From: Bolinopsis microptera
Lineage: Eukaryota; Ctenophora; Tentaculata; Lobata; Bolinopsidae
NCBI RefSeq assembly: GCF_026151205.1
Contig: NC_087083.1
Coordinates: 10,787,460 to 10,843,943 of the forward strand
DNA: 56,484 nt
Reading direction: 5' to 3'
Shown here: positions 1 to 13,700 of the stretch, one piece after another
How the letters are laid out: every line of letters starts with the position of its first letter
How positions within the stretch are numbered: position 1 is the first letter of the stretch
Program-made: the position numbers and the translations under genes
Notes under the pieces: model-generated
What the model was told of the DNA's origin: nothing
The model's input: only the letters and a program-made list of their open reading frames with translations
The model's database searches: none

Positions 1-1670
1 ACACATTATAGATAACAATTATATACTGCATACAATATAGTGTGTAATAATGTGTTTAGTAGGTTCAGGTGGAAGCAACATTATACCTTCATTATCATTG
101 TTTCTCAATGTGTTCCGTGTGTTTACATCGCTGATATCAGACCTCATCGTCTTCTTTGTTCCTCAGTAAATAAACAGTTTGCCACTCATTATGTAATGAT
201 TGTTATTAGTGTGTATACAATTACATTTTAACATTTGATAAAGTTTTGATGAGGTTATGTTTTTTTCGTGTGTAGTAATTGTACTTGTAGTTTTCAGTTT
301 GAGTTAAATAGCGCTTTCTTAGTTTATTGGATTTAATTTTCCAAAACTTTAATCCCGTAAAATTGATGTAAAAATTTTAAAAACAGAAGAATTTATGTGT
401 ATCACGACCCATAGGTTATAAGCTTCACTCGCAAATACTGTATTGTATTATATCACAGTGCTGCACGGTGTATAGTGTATAATATGGACACGTTCATTAA
501 AGTTTGAGGATAATGGCAAACAAAAAAATAGGGTTTTCGACGATAGTGGCTTAATTTTAGCATATATTAATCTAGCGTGTTCAGAAGTTCTGAACATTAC
601 CCGTACTCCCATATGCACTGCTCAGAAATAAAATGTATTGTTGTTAGGCACTATAATGGAAAAAATGTCACATTTTTGTGACTGTGTTAACCATAGCTAC
701 CCAATGAGCATTCCTTGCTCTAAAATATAGTATACTAGACCAGTCGATAGTCGAAAGCTTTGTTCGAGGAAATTTAAAAAATCAGTTATATTTTAATTTC
801 TATTCATCATCATATATAGCTCTCTTATACTGTAGAAATTATGGGATTTTTTTGTAAAGTTTTAAATATAAATAGATATACAGTAATATTCTTGATAGTA
901 TTGTCTGAATAGAGAGAAGATTTGTAGGATACAATACTTGAGTAGGAACAGTGTGCCTGATCGTGACGTGTAAAGCTGTAGGTTTTTGCACGATAATAGC
1001 TGGATAACGCAACATTGTTCACACACGTTTCGTGTACCTTCTTAGCATATCAATTATACAGTGAATGGTATGTCGACTTTGAGTAGGGGATATTAGGACA
1101 TGATTGGATCCTGTGATATAAAGTAAGAATATAGCTCATCGCATGTAATCCTCAACCGCTAGTATATTTTTACTACAAGCTTACAGGAAAAATGTTTCAT
1201 CCTTTTTATTTTGTGCTCGATAGACTCGGCCTGGGTCAGCTGCCTTATACTCCGGCTTATAGTTCACACATGAACTATATGCCGGAGGAAATTTAGCGTT
1301 AATTTTAAAGTGAAGTTTTTTTCGAAGACTAAATATTTAAAGATTAAGTCTAAGAACGATTTTCTGTAAATCGGAGTTTTGATCATTCACAAAATGTATG
1401 TGAAGCTCTCATTTGAAATATTTACGGTATATATCATGGTTTTACTATATCCTATCGGACGTTATCTGAACGGACATTTAAATGAACGCTAGGCGGCCTC
1501 CAGCGTCAAATTAATGTCCGTTCAACTAAATTCCGATAAGGTACACTGTGATATTAGATGAGGTGAAGAAAAGAAGGAATTGCTATTCTGACGCTGCCAC
1601 TTCTACCCTACCCTACTCTACTTCTACTTCTAATCTACTTCTACGCTGCTACTTAGTCTGGTGACATGTG
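1..1670. other. Upstream non-coding region
   Basis: AT-rich sequence with no credible coding exon; the short open frames lack family resemblance and splice context. The last ~100 bases before the receptor start are pyrimidine-rich with CTACTTCTA repeats and could be 5' UTR or promoter-proximal sequence of the thrombospondin-repeat receptor. No clear TATA box or other core promoter signal was recognised. Confidence 0.5.
1451..1541. repeat. Small imperfect inverted repeat (MITE-like)
   Basis: A roughly 90-bp foldback. The left end reads CCTATCGGACGTTATCTGAA and the right end is its approximate reverse complement. The two arms share GAACGGACATT and AGCGT cores around a GGCGGCCTCC loop. The size and shape fit a short non-autonomous DNA transposon or an extruding hairpin. 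No convincing target duplication was found. Confidence 0.45.
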
Positions 1671-1755
1671 ATGATAGTGAGGAGTGTGCTGCTACTTTCC
1701 CTTCTCTTCACAGTTTCTTTCTCTTACTTGGGCTTGAGACGCAGACGAAGCTCAT
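1671..1755 (+). other. Signal-peptide exon of the TSP1 receptor
   Basis: Starts MIVRSVLLLSLLFTVSFSYL, a basic N-region followed by a hydrophobic core, then a basic LRRRR stretch. The exon ends in phase 1 (T) at a GTGAGT donor. The join to 2282 rebuilds a Cys codon and leads directly into the first TSP1 repeat, which supports both the start codon and the splice. Confidence 0.88.
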
Positions 1756-4700
1756 GTGAGTACACACAACATTCTCTTTACTTAAATATTGGAGAAGTAG
1801 AGGGGGTCATTGAAACTTATTTATATGTTCATAAACAGTTTGTAAACAGTTTATATAAGCAAGTTACTCACTAACAGCTCCTCGACACGGATTTATCTAC
1901 AACCAACAGCTGTTTACAAACTGTTTACAAACTGTTTGTAAACTGTTTATAAACTGTTTATAAACAGTTTACAAACAGTTTATAAACTGTCAATAAACTG
2001 TTAATAAACTATTTATAAACTGTTTATAAACGGTTTATAAGCTGTTTATAAACTGTTTATAAACTGTTTATAAACTGTTTATAAACTGTTTGTAAACAGC
2101 TGTAGCTGTTGGTTGTAGATAAATCCGTGTAAAGGAGCTGCTCGCGACCAAGTGTGTTGGTGAGGAACTTGCTGAAAATAAATTGATATACTTTTTTGCG
2201 ATGATAACAAGCACCTTTTTTTTTTGCAAAAGTCGACCGTTCTCTCACTATTGCCTACTAAAGTACTAAAATTCCACACAGGTGACTCAGTGACGGGAGG
2301 GTGGAGTGGGTGGTCGGTGTGGGGGAAGTGCACGTGCACTAACAACATCCCCTCCAAGGCCCGGTACAGATACTGCACTAACCCGGCCCCTACGTGCGGG
2401 GGCCGGGTGTGTTATGGGGAGAGTGGGGACACTACGAGTTGTTTAGATCTAGCTGTTCAAGGAGGGTCAGTTTTATCTTTATTTAATCAGTGTTTCTTAA
2501 CAGTTTTGTTTTCATCGGTATTTCAGTCTTAGATAAGATTTAATCTATATTTTGAGACGGTCTGTTCCAAAAAGGGCCATACCTTGATACCTTGGCTTGC
2601 AATGTGTCTGTGTCCGAACATCGTTAAGATTGTTAATTTAAGTCGGAGTGCTAAACAACTTGATTATGACTCATAAATAATTATCTGCCAGCTGTTCTAA
2701 AACTATAAGTATATGATGCTTGAATAACTTTAGTGTCTCTAACAGATGGGGTGTCTGGGGAAGATGGAGTAGCTGTTTGTGTGATGTAGAGGGTGAAGTG
2801 AAGACAAAGGAGAGGCTGTGTGATAATCCAACTCCTAAATGTGGGGGCAGGTAGTATATTGTTTTCTACTTGATACTAAATGTGGGGGCAGGTAGGATAT
2901 TGTTTTCTACTTGATACTAGGAGGGATTAAGAAGAAAGGGCAGAATTGAAGCTGTCCAGCCCTTAGTTGTATGGCAATTACCGGAGCTGAATTTGTCCAA
3001 ATTAGGACCGGAAAAAGTAGGTTTTATTTAAAATTTCCATCGCTAATAAATAATAACTACAGCACATGTGAAGGAGAAGCGACATACTCCGAGACGTGTG
3101 CTATAGACGGAGGCTGGACCGGTTGGGGGAACTGGAACACGTGTGAGTGTGATCACGTGACGGGAACAGGGACTAGAAGTAGAACTAGATCTTGTACTGA
3201 TCCTGTACCTTCTTGCTTGGGGAGGTGAGCTTATACTTATATATATTTTGCTCCTTTATAAAAATATTTATTGTTTTTTTTATCAGGACATTATTTTTGA
3301 AACACCCTGTATTTCGTTATTCAAGGCAGAAATTGGGCACAAAATAAATGTTCAGCTAAGTGACACTTAGCTGAAAATGTAGCCTAATTAGTGTGTATTA
3401 TTGTTTTCGAACTATTAATTATTAGTTTTGACGGACAGTATTATTCTGTACAGGGAATGTGACGGTGAGAGTGTAGAGTACACACCATGCGACGATCAGT
3501 GCTGTAAGTTAAAAGGGATTTTACTTTATTTTACACATATCAAGTAATATGTATTGAAAACAAAGGCTATTGCTACAATCGAGTTTAACAATGTTCCAAC
3601 CATTTTGAAACCAAGTAGCTTAATATGTAGAGCCCTCATTTTCGCAAAGTTGCGAGTTCGAATCTTTGTAAGTTTGTACTACCGGGCCGTCATGGTTTGA
3701 CGTAGTCATTGACTACAATGTTTACCCATATAATCTTAGGTAAAACAGAGGATGGTGGTTTAACTGACTGGGGAGATTGGAGCACGTGTGAGTGTGATCA
3801 CGTGACAGGTACAGGAACTAGAAGTAGGACTAGATCTTGTACTGAACCTGTGCCTTCTTGCTTTGGGAGGTGAGATTCAAGTTTTAGCTATGTTAAATTA
3901 AGTAAGATTTCTTCTGATCTATTTTATTTGCATTTGGTGAATCAGCTTAGCCGGATTCAGGTCAGTTACCAGCTACTGTTGACAGCCTGTAGCTCTGCTG
4001 CAAGTCAAATTCACAAGTTTTAAATTGACAATTCAGTGCTAGTTCAGCTAGTGAGTTATGTCCAATTTAAGGATAAGACTGGATCTGGACGAGTCATTTT
4101 AGGGCCTACCAAATAATTTCCACCGGTATTTTGACAATTTAATTACGAATACAAAGGAGTTCTTAATTCCGTACAACCATCCAGGAGTTGTGACGAAAAT
4201 ACGCTAGATACCGGGTCCTGCAATGATGGATGTTGTAAGTTTCCTTTTGTTTTCTGCACTGTTAGTTAGGGCAAGAATTGCTGTTTATGGGTCAATCTGT
4301 GAACAAATTCGTAACAAAGGTTTGTCTACAGGAATGTGTTGTCCATAGTCCCAGGAACCACCAAAAAAAACCGTCCAGCCGAAACTTTTGGGCAAAAATT
4401 TTTATAGTCATTTTTCTCCAGGAACCCATACGCCCCACCCCTAATATTGGTTATTCGGCTCCCGAAGGTCTTGAGATCTCCACAGAGGGTGCAAAATGAC
4501 CGCAATGGCCACATTATGGCAGGCGAATGATAGTTTCAGAACGATTGGAGCTTTATTTTTCGAAATAAGTGGAATTTTTCGAAATTTTATTGAAATATCG
4601 AAAAAAAATACACCAAATTATTTTTAACGCTTATTTCAAATCTATTTAAAAACTCATCTACAAATAACAAATACAGTTAATCTAAAATGTGTATTCTCAG

Positions 4701-7700
4701 TAAATACCATGACAATTATTTATACACAGTTAATATTAATCAAAATTCGCTTGTTCTTCAACTCTTGCCCTAACTATGTTCTACGATTCTTAATAGTATA
4801 ATAACAAAAGGCTGAGATCTGGATGTTCGGTTGAATATCATTTGACTTGATTCATACCTCACGACTCTGTTAAGATAACTCCGTTAAACTCTCCAGGCAT
4901 AACAGAAGATGGGAACTGGTCAGTGTGGGATGAGTGGTCAGAAGACTGTGAGTGTGATCACGTGACTGGAGAAGGAAATTACCGTCGGTCCAGGACTTGC
5001 TCCGACCCTTCTCCATTTTGCAACGGACGGTATGTTGGCCGTTGGGGTCTGTCGCGTGGTGTGTGACGTCATGTCACGTGGTGTGTGACGTCATGTCGTG
5101 TGGTATGTGACGTCATGTTGCGTGGTATGTGACGTCATGTCACGTAGTGTGTGACGTCATGGCACGTGGCGTGTGACGTCATGTCGCGTGGTATGTGTCA
5201 ATTCGATGGGGCATATTTCAATAAATGATTTTATAGAGTAATTTTGTAGTTTTTCTTAATTATCTCCAATTTTTTTCTCTCAGGGAGTGTGTTGGAGATT
5301 CTGAAGAAGTCAAAGTCTGCTCTGAAGACTGCTGTAAGAATTTAAAGTTTAAATTTTGCTTTTCTATCTTAAACCAATAAAACCAAATTGGTTCCAAGTT
5401 ACAATTTATTGAAGTACGATCACTTCCCCCCACAAGCCTTCAACCCCCGTTACCACATCCCCCCCCCCCCTAGTTTTCTCTGAACCCGACAAGCCTTCAA
5501 CCCCCGTTACCCCCCTCGCCCCCCCCCCCCCCCCTCGCCCCCCCCCCCCCCCCCCCTCGCCCCCCCCCCCCTTAATATTCTCTCCACTCAGGTAAGCTGG
5601 AGGATGGGAGCTGGTCGGAGTGGGGAGAATGGACCACTGAGTGTGAATGTGATCACGTGACAGGGACAGGACATTACACCAGAACCAGGACATGCTCTGA
5701 TCCACCACCCGCTTGTGGCGGCCTGTAAGTAAAAGCTACTACTTATAGAACTAAGTCCGATCTACGCCAGATAACCCCCTCCATATATCCCGTTCCGCAT
5801 CAGGGTTCGCAGTTCCTCTTTAGAGTTTGTCTCGTCTTCCTTCAGTAACATGGACAAGTAGCTTTGTCGGCTGTGCTTGGGATTTAAAAGCGTATGATTT
5901 ACAATTTACATCTGGACACTGGACATATGATTGGATTTTATCGAAATGTTTAGCCTAGAATCCCTCTAATAATCATGTGATTTTCAGATCTTGTGAAGGC
6001 AGCTCAGAAGAGACTACAGATTGTTCAGAGAGCTCATGTTGTAAGTAGATAATTACAACAGTAGCAATTACATAAGAACACAACATATTTTACCATAATT
6101 ATTTCGCATGTTCCAAAACGGTTTTGTTAGAGTGTTAGGTGGCATTTTAAGCATGATGCATTTACAGGTGAATCTTAATCTAGTTTAGGATATAATAGGA
6201 GTCAGGACTGACTGGAAAAGTTGGGGCACGTGATAATTACACGTGCGAATTACCCGTGATAATTGCACGTGATAATTACACGTGATAATTACACATGATA
6301 ATTACACGTGCCCCAATTTTCCTTTTGCTAGGTTGAAGGTTACCACCGTCCCGTCATGCAGTGGCGTAACGTTGCCTGTTGGCACAGCGGGGTCGGCGGG
6401 GCCCTCCGTTACACCACTGCCGTCATGGTCTGGCGTAGTCATTGACTACAATAGTACAATGTTTACCCATATAAATTTAGGTAAAACAGAGGATGGTGGT
6501 TTAACTGAATGGGAAAGTTGGGGCACTTGTAATTGTGATTTCAGCACAGGCGATGGCACCAGGAACAGGACTAGATCTTGCAGTGACCCTGTACCTGCTT
6601 GCTTTGGAAGGTACCAACATTAGAATTTTGATTATGATTAAATTTACACAGCAATACAATAAGAATACAAATAATTGCTGTGCAGGACATTCAAGTCAGT
6701 TACAAATTGTTCAATTCTAAGGACATAGAATCAACATATAATATGTAATAATTACGAAGCTTCACGTTTAAAAACAGTATTTGTGCATGTTTTATTCTGA
6801 ATAATTGGATACAACTTGTCCTCAGTTAATATTTATGGGTAATAAACCATTGTGATGTTTATTTCAGCCAGTGTGACGAGGAGGAACTCGAAACTGGGGC
6901 CTGTCACGAATATTGCTGTAAGTTAGCTCGCTTTCCTATCTTCTTTTCTTTTTTCCTATTTAAAAACATTCTTCCTATCAATCTTCTATTTCTATGTTAT
7001 TTTCTATTATCCTATTCTCTATCTATTTATTTATTCTTCTATTATCCTATTCTATTATCCTATCAATCTTATTCAAACTGTGTTGCATACATTTAAAAAG
7101 GAAGTTTGTTCAAACTTCCTTTTTATCTATCATTTTAACTTTTAATAGTCGAATTGAGTGACAAGAGCACATTAAAAAAATTAAATACTTTTCAAATTTT
7201 ACAGAGTACAGCAATAAATGAATTCAAAATAAAATCGTTCAAAATATCGCTCCCATCTGTAAAATAAGATGGGCACCCAAACACGGTAAACACATAGTGA
7301 ACTATGTCCGCAATTACTTGGACGACCCAATACATCGAATTAATCTAAATCCAAAAATGTATGTATGAAAAACTATTAAATAACAAACAAATCTCAGGTA
7401 AATAACTAGCTGTGGATATAGTGCTAAAATTTCAGATAAAATTACAGAAACATGAGATATGGTTTTTAATGTGAATGCAGTTAAAAAGTGTGTGGGGGAA
7501 GTGTGATATGATGTTGAAAGTATTGGAAGGTAGATAAATTTTTTTTAAATAACAATAATAATAATATGGGGAGCAAAGAGACTAGGCTAGACTGTTGTTT
7601 AACTATCCAATAAACATTTCCATAGATGCTTAGTGACCACAGATTTGAAAAGACTAGTAGACACAATCTGTCTTACCAGTAAAGGGAGTCCATTCCACAG

Positions 7701-10700
7701 TATATTAGTTCTGTAGAAAAATGATTTTGCCAGTGGAATTTTTGAGGTACAGATGGTGTGTGAATCTTGAATTAACTTAGGTAAAATTGATGACACAATA
7801 GACAGACTGTCGAGGTGGCAAAAAATAAGATCATTTAAGTCAAACTTTTGAGATAATGGGAGAATGTCGACAAGCCTGCACTTTTTGACATATTGCTCAA
7901 GTGGATAAATGCGGCCCTCTTCAGATAAAATTCATTTAATAGCTCTCTTTTAGAGACTTTCTAATTTATCACTAAGTGATTTATTACAAGGGCGCCATAT
8001 TATGGAAAACTTTTTGAATTGGCTAGGAAAAAGGGAAAGGTAAAGGGCCCAGCGACGTTTCTGATCAATGACAATATGGCCATTTCTTCTGACCATACCA
8101 TTACCAAGTTGTTGGCAGGCCTTATTATAAAGTCTGTCGCATTAACTATTCCAACTTAGCTTAGGAGTAATATCGACTCCAAGATCTTTTTCTAACTCTA
8201 CATATAAAAGAGGAGAGCCATCAAGATTATATGCGAATGGAGGAGATAAGGATGGTTTCCCTGAAACAACAAGTACCTACTTTACATTTTGCTGGATGGA
8301 ATCGCATTTTGTTTCTTAGTGCCCAATCAGAAAGATAGTATATATTATCTATTTGCAAATTATCATTATCAGAAGATGAATGTACTAATTTACGCCAGAT
8401 TTTTGTATCATCGGCAAACAAAAAAATATCAGTAATATCCGAAAGGCCAAGGGGAATATCATTGATAAACAGCACAAAGAATAAAAGACCAAGAATAGAG
8501 CCCTGGGGGACACCAGAATTAACTGAAAGGGTAGATGACATCTCATTACCAATAACTACTCTTTGGTAACGGCCTTGAAGGTAATTGGTAAGGAATTTGA
8601 GAAGTTTACCATCGATGTTATGTACGATTTTAGCTTATGAAGAAGGATATGATGATATACATACATACATACATGTTACATGGTAAGGTCTCCTCCTAGT
8701 CGTTGGAGTGGCCTGCATCACACACATCGCGTTGGCGGCGTAACATATGTCTCCACTGTACTCGGTTGGTAGCCAAAGCTTCTGTTGTGTCGTTGTCGAT
8801 GTTTTCAACACCCGTAAACTTAGCAGCATCTTCGAGTACGCAGGACTTCCAGTTCTTACGGGGTCTGCCCCTTGACCTCTTTCCATAATTTGGCTTCCAG
8901 TTCAACAGAAACCTCGGTAGTCTAGAGTCTGGCATTCTAACTACATGTCCATACCAACGTAGCCTGGCAGCACTGATGAAAGTCTCAACTGACTTGATGC
9001 CAGCCCTCCTAAGAACTTCGTCGTTGGTCACATGAAAGAACCATTTAATCCTAAGGATCCTTCTCAAGGAGGTTTGATGGAAAACCTCGAAGCGTTTCAT
9101 CTGCTTTTTGGTGGTGTTCCAGACTTCAGCTCCATACAACAAGATGGTGAGGACAGCAGCCCTATAGATCCTGATCTTGGTTGGAGTCTTTATAGTTCTG
9201 CTATTCCAAATGTTCCAGAGCTGATGAAAGGCGCCATTAGACTTCTGGATACGGACATCCAGGTCTCTGTTGATTGTCCCATCCCCACTGATAGTTGCAC
9301 CCAGGTAGACAAAGTTGCTAACCTGCTCGACGGGTTCACCCTCAACCGACAGCTCAATACAATCATCCTTGATGAAAGGTCGCTGGGAGGCGCACTTGCT
9401 TACAGCCATGCATTGGGTCTTCTTTGCATTTATTCTGAGCCCAGCGTAGGAGCTGTAATGAACTAATAGATCAGTTGATTCCTGTAGGCCTTCCCCTGAG
9501 TTGTCCATAATAGCCATGTCATCAGCATAATCGGTGTCCAGAATGACCTTTTCCTCGACCGTCTTCATTTCTTTCTGCAGCACTGCGCCTTGACTGATGA
9601 TCTTGTTGGTCTCAGCCAGAAATGCAGAAAAGTTTAGGCAAAAATTAAAGACAGGAGGTGCTTGAATGTCACCCTGACCTGTGCCTGAGTTAACATCAAA
9701 CCAGTCTGTCAGCTCCCCATTAACCCTCACGGCACTCATGGTACACCCAAAAAATGACTGAAATATTCTGACATATTTTTCAGGCAGCCCATAGTGTCTC
9801 ATACTGCACCAAATAAAGTCCCTTCTGATAGAATCGAACGCTGCCTTGAAATCCACAAAATTAATGAAAAGAGGAATGTTAAACTCAAGACAGTTATGAA
9901 TAATAGTTCGGAGAGAATAAATCTGATCAATACATGAGCGGTTCTGTCTAAATCCGCACTGATTCTCCCTGAGGAGACACTCCATACCAGCATGTAAGAA
10001 TCATCTGAAAAAGCTTGGATGCTGTAGACCTTAAGGTGATCCCTCTGTTGTTCCCGCAGACTGAAGTGTCTCCTTTCTTCCCAATAACAATGATCACACC
10101 CTTTACCCAATCTTCAGGAACAGTCTCTTCTTCCCACACTTTCTTGAATAGACACTCTAGTTGATCAACTAGAGCACTCGCACCATACTTCAGTTGCTCG
10201 TTAGTTTTCCCGTCCACTCCTGGGCTTTTGTTGTTCTTAAGCTTTGTCAGGGAATAACTAATCTCGTCTCTGGTGGGTGGTCCATCCGAACAAGAGAGGG
10301 AGTTAAAGTGGGGTTGGGGTGGTACTGTATCAAGGTCGGCAAGGTCGACACTTGATAATGGAGGGTTCAGAAGTTCAGTAAAGTGCTCCTTTTACCTATC
10401 CCTCTGCTGTTGGGGATCCGTGATCTTCCTACCGTCCTTGTCCCGGACACAAGATGCTTGAGGCTTCTTGTTCTTACCAGAGATCTTCTTGATCTTTGCC
10501 CATACCTCACGCTGCTGACCTTTGCTCGCTGCTTCCTCAAGATCAGTAGCTATTCTAACTGCCCAGTTATTGTCGTCTAGCTTGCTGCTTTTCTTGACTA
10601 ACTTATTAAGTTTAGAATACTCTGACCTATTAGCGTCTGAGTTTGGGTCTTTGCGCTTAAACTGTGCCCGCTGAATCAATAAATCCTTGGTCTTCCGTGA

Positions 10701-13700
10701 CAGGTGTTGCTCCTTTGCCTTCCGGGGTCTTTTGCCTAGTACCTCCAGTGATGATATACAGAATCAATTAATGCCTTAGAAAAATCAAAATACACAACAT
10801 GATCGATAATTTTTTCGTTAAGAGACAATGCCATGCTATCACAAAAGTCAACCATATTGGTTGTGCATGACTTGTGCTCTAGTGGCCATTTGAGGAAGAC
10901 CATACATATTCCTCTCCAGTAGAGGTAAGCCACTTTGTGGCAGTTTTCACAGCAGTTTGCTTGGCCATGGGTGTTTCAAGTTCAGACATCAACGTGTCAT
11001 GTTGGATACTCTTGTTCTGAACAAAATCTGAATGCAACTCCAAGAAGTCCTCACATTTAACAGAATCCCTTTTAAGTTGCATGTTTGCTTAAATTGAATC
11101 TGACTGTTATATCTTTGTAAAACTTTGTTAACATTTTGTCAACTTGAACTGATGTCAGTGTACATGTTTAGGTAAAACAGTGGATGGTGGTTTAACTGTT
11201 TGGGGGGATTGGAGCACATGTGAGTGTGATCACAGTACAGGAACAGGAACTAGAAGTAGAACTAGATCTTGTACCAACCCTTCACCATCTTGCCTCGGAA
11301 GGTTTAAATCTTATTGAATCTGTTTACCCCCTATTAGCCTATTATACATATATATAGCTATATGTCCTTGGCTTGTGTGCATGTAACCTTGCTTAACTTT
11401 ATAGTTGTTCTCGAAACATAAATACCTGCGAGTTGAAATATTCCGACGGGCACCATTGGTTTTGGCAGTTTGCATGTTTAAAAAAATTAAAAAATTAAAA
11501 AATATAAAAATATATATAAATACCAGGCAGTGTGAAGGAGATTTCGTGACAATAGGAATTTGTAACGACCAATGTTGTAAGTTTCTTTAGGTTTGATTAG
11601 TTTAACAAATTCATGGGACCGTAGTTGGATTGCTCTTTAAAAAGTGCATGTTATGTAAACCTGTTAACAGGTAGAAGGCTGAGAAAAGAAATATTTTCAG
11701 GTAGAACAATAAACGGTGGTTTTACTGTATGGGGAGATTGGAGCACGTGTGAGTGTGATGACGTGACAGGAACAGGGACTAGAAGTAGAACTAGATCTTG
11801 TACCGACCCTTTACCTTCTTGCTTTGGGAGGTCAGTTTTGATGAAGTGATAATTTTGAATATAAGTAAATGAATAATAAAAATTTTTTCGCGAAATGGTG
11901 CATTAAACTTACGTTGTTGGATATAAATCTTCAATACCAGAAATCCAATTTCAGTGATTGTATAGGGGAGTTAGACGAGATATCGTCATGTGACGACAGT
12001 TGTGGTACGGGTACGTTATCTAATAAGTTAAGGGTATATTTGTTTAGGACAATCATTTAACAGTTAAACACTTCGTATAGCTGTATAAAATAAAAATATA
12101 ATCAAACATGGTCTAAATTATTCTAATTTTATTGGATCATACATTCTCAAAATTGATAATGTTGAAACATAATACTGAACAGTGAACATGTACCCGTAAT
12201 AAACATTCTACCAGAACCAAGTGAAATAAGAGAGGAAGTGTGTGACCCATTACTCTGCGAGAAAGACATTACCTGTAATCTAGATGAGTGCTATGTTGAC
12301 GTAGATGGTTCCATCTCTGCTATAATTGGTTTGTCATCTTGAACTCGTGTAAGAGTCCAATCGTATCAACGCATCTTCATTCTAATTTTTAGTATGTACT
12401 CTGGAGATGACTAACTAATTAACTAATTAATTAATTAATTGAATCACTATTCACATTTTTTCAACATTAGGAAAGGTGTGTGATCTGGATGATATCAAGG
12501 TAGCAGGATTCTGTCTCAGTCTATATGTTGTGGTTATCATTGGTGCTGTTCTAGTGTTATTAGCTATCCTTGCTATAGGGACTTTTATCTACCGAAGAAG
12601 AAGGAGTAAAGTGAGTAAACACTGTCTATAATCAAGCCGGTATATAATAAAAGTATAAAGAGAGCTTGATGGATATTATTATTTCATTATATACGGTAGT
12701 GTTGCTTTGTTAATAAGCATATCAAAAATCAGGAGGTCCCCTATGTTATTGAAAACGTGCATCGCACGGAGACCGAGGATTTTGATGAAGGAGCATTAAC
12801 CCTTTCTGATACTGATGTTAGGTACCGGGCACCCTGTTGTGAAGCTGATGATGGAGATTATCAAATCTTTACAAATGAGTTTGCTCTCGGTAAAATTGTT
12901 TTCCTTTTTTTAGTAACATCTTAATTTTTGATGGTCACATGATAAGTGATGTATGGTCACATTTTCTCGCCACCTGTATAGTTAAGTAGCTGTTTATAGT
13001 TAAGTAGCTGTTTATAGTTAAGTAGCTGTTTATAGTTAAGTAGCTGTTTATAGTTAAGTAGCTGTTTATAGTTAAGTAGCTGTTCACATTGATGTAATTC
13101 TTCCGAACCAATGATCATGCAAATCAGGAAACGACGGTAACGACTACATAGAAAGACAGGAGATACCAACAGCAGAAAGAGTACCCGCAACAGCAGAAAG
13201 ACCTGTCTCCACTTACGTTACTGCATACGATACTGTTAACCCGGCCGAGAACAATACTCAATACGAAAATAAACCAGAAGTCAGTTCTTCTAATGAAAAC
13301 GAAGCTGGACCAAGCTCTTCATCTTACGAGAATAATATTGGGCCAAATATTTCATCGTATGAAAATCAGGCAAAGCCAAGTACTTCGTCAACGTACGAAA
13401 ATCAACCAAGCACTTCTTCAACGTACGAAAATCAACAAAGTACTTCGTCATACGAGAATCAGAGCAGTGTCCATATAAAGGACGATATTAAATACGAGAA
13501 TCAGAAAGAGTCACCATTGTCAGCTTCAGCTATCGAAAATGACGATAATTCAATCTTTACCCCCTACGAGGATATGGCACTTCGCTCTCACCAGGTATCT
13601 ATTACTTACTCCTTACAAAAAGCTTCTTAACACTCTCACTTAAAGTGGCTATGATTTGCTTAAACTTCAGTGTGCTGACATTGTAGTATGAGATAAACGA

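Larger units (their letters stand above)
2282..12004 (+). other. Nine-repeat TSP1 ectodomain, mostly two exons per repeat
   Basis: N-terminal halves of the repeats lie in exons starting at 2282, 2746, 3063, 3740, 4897, 5592, 6481, 11172 and 11701. The ~50-nt exons at 3454, 4185, 5284, 5988, 6868, 11527 and 11955 carry the C-terminal halves with the last cysteines; exons 2282 and 3063 combine halves. A typical repeat reads GGLTDWGDWSTCECDHVTGT, then RTRSC, PSC and a terminal CC pair in repeats 3-8. Tryptophans and the R-x-R-x-C strand match the TSP1 fold. The first cysteines are spaced C-x-C rather than the usual C-S-x-T-C-G, and repeats have about eight cysteines instead of six. Uniform exon phases show growth by tandem exon-pair duplication. 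Confidence 0.9.

Noticed and set aside
9032-9466. 144-codon plus-strand open frame
   Set aside because: It is the antisense shadow of the LINE reverse transcriptase on the minus strand.
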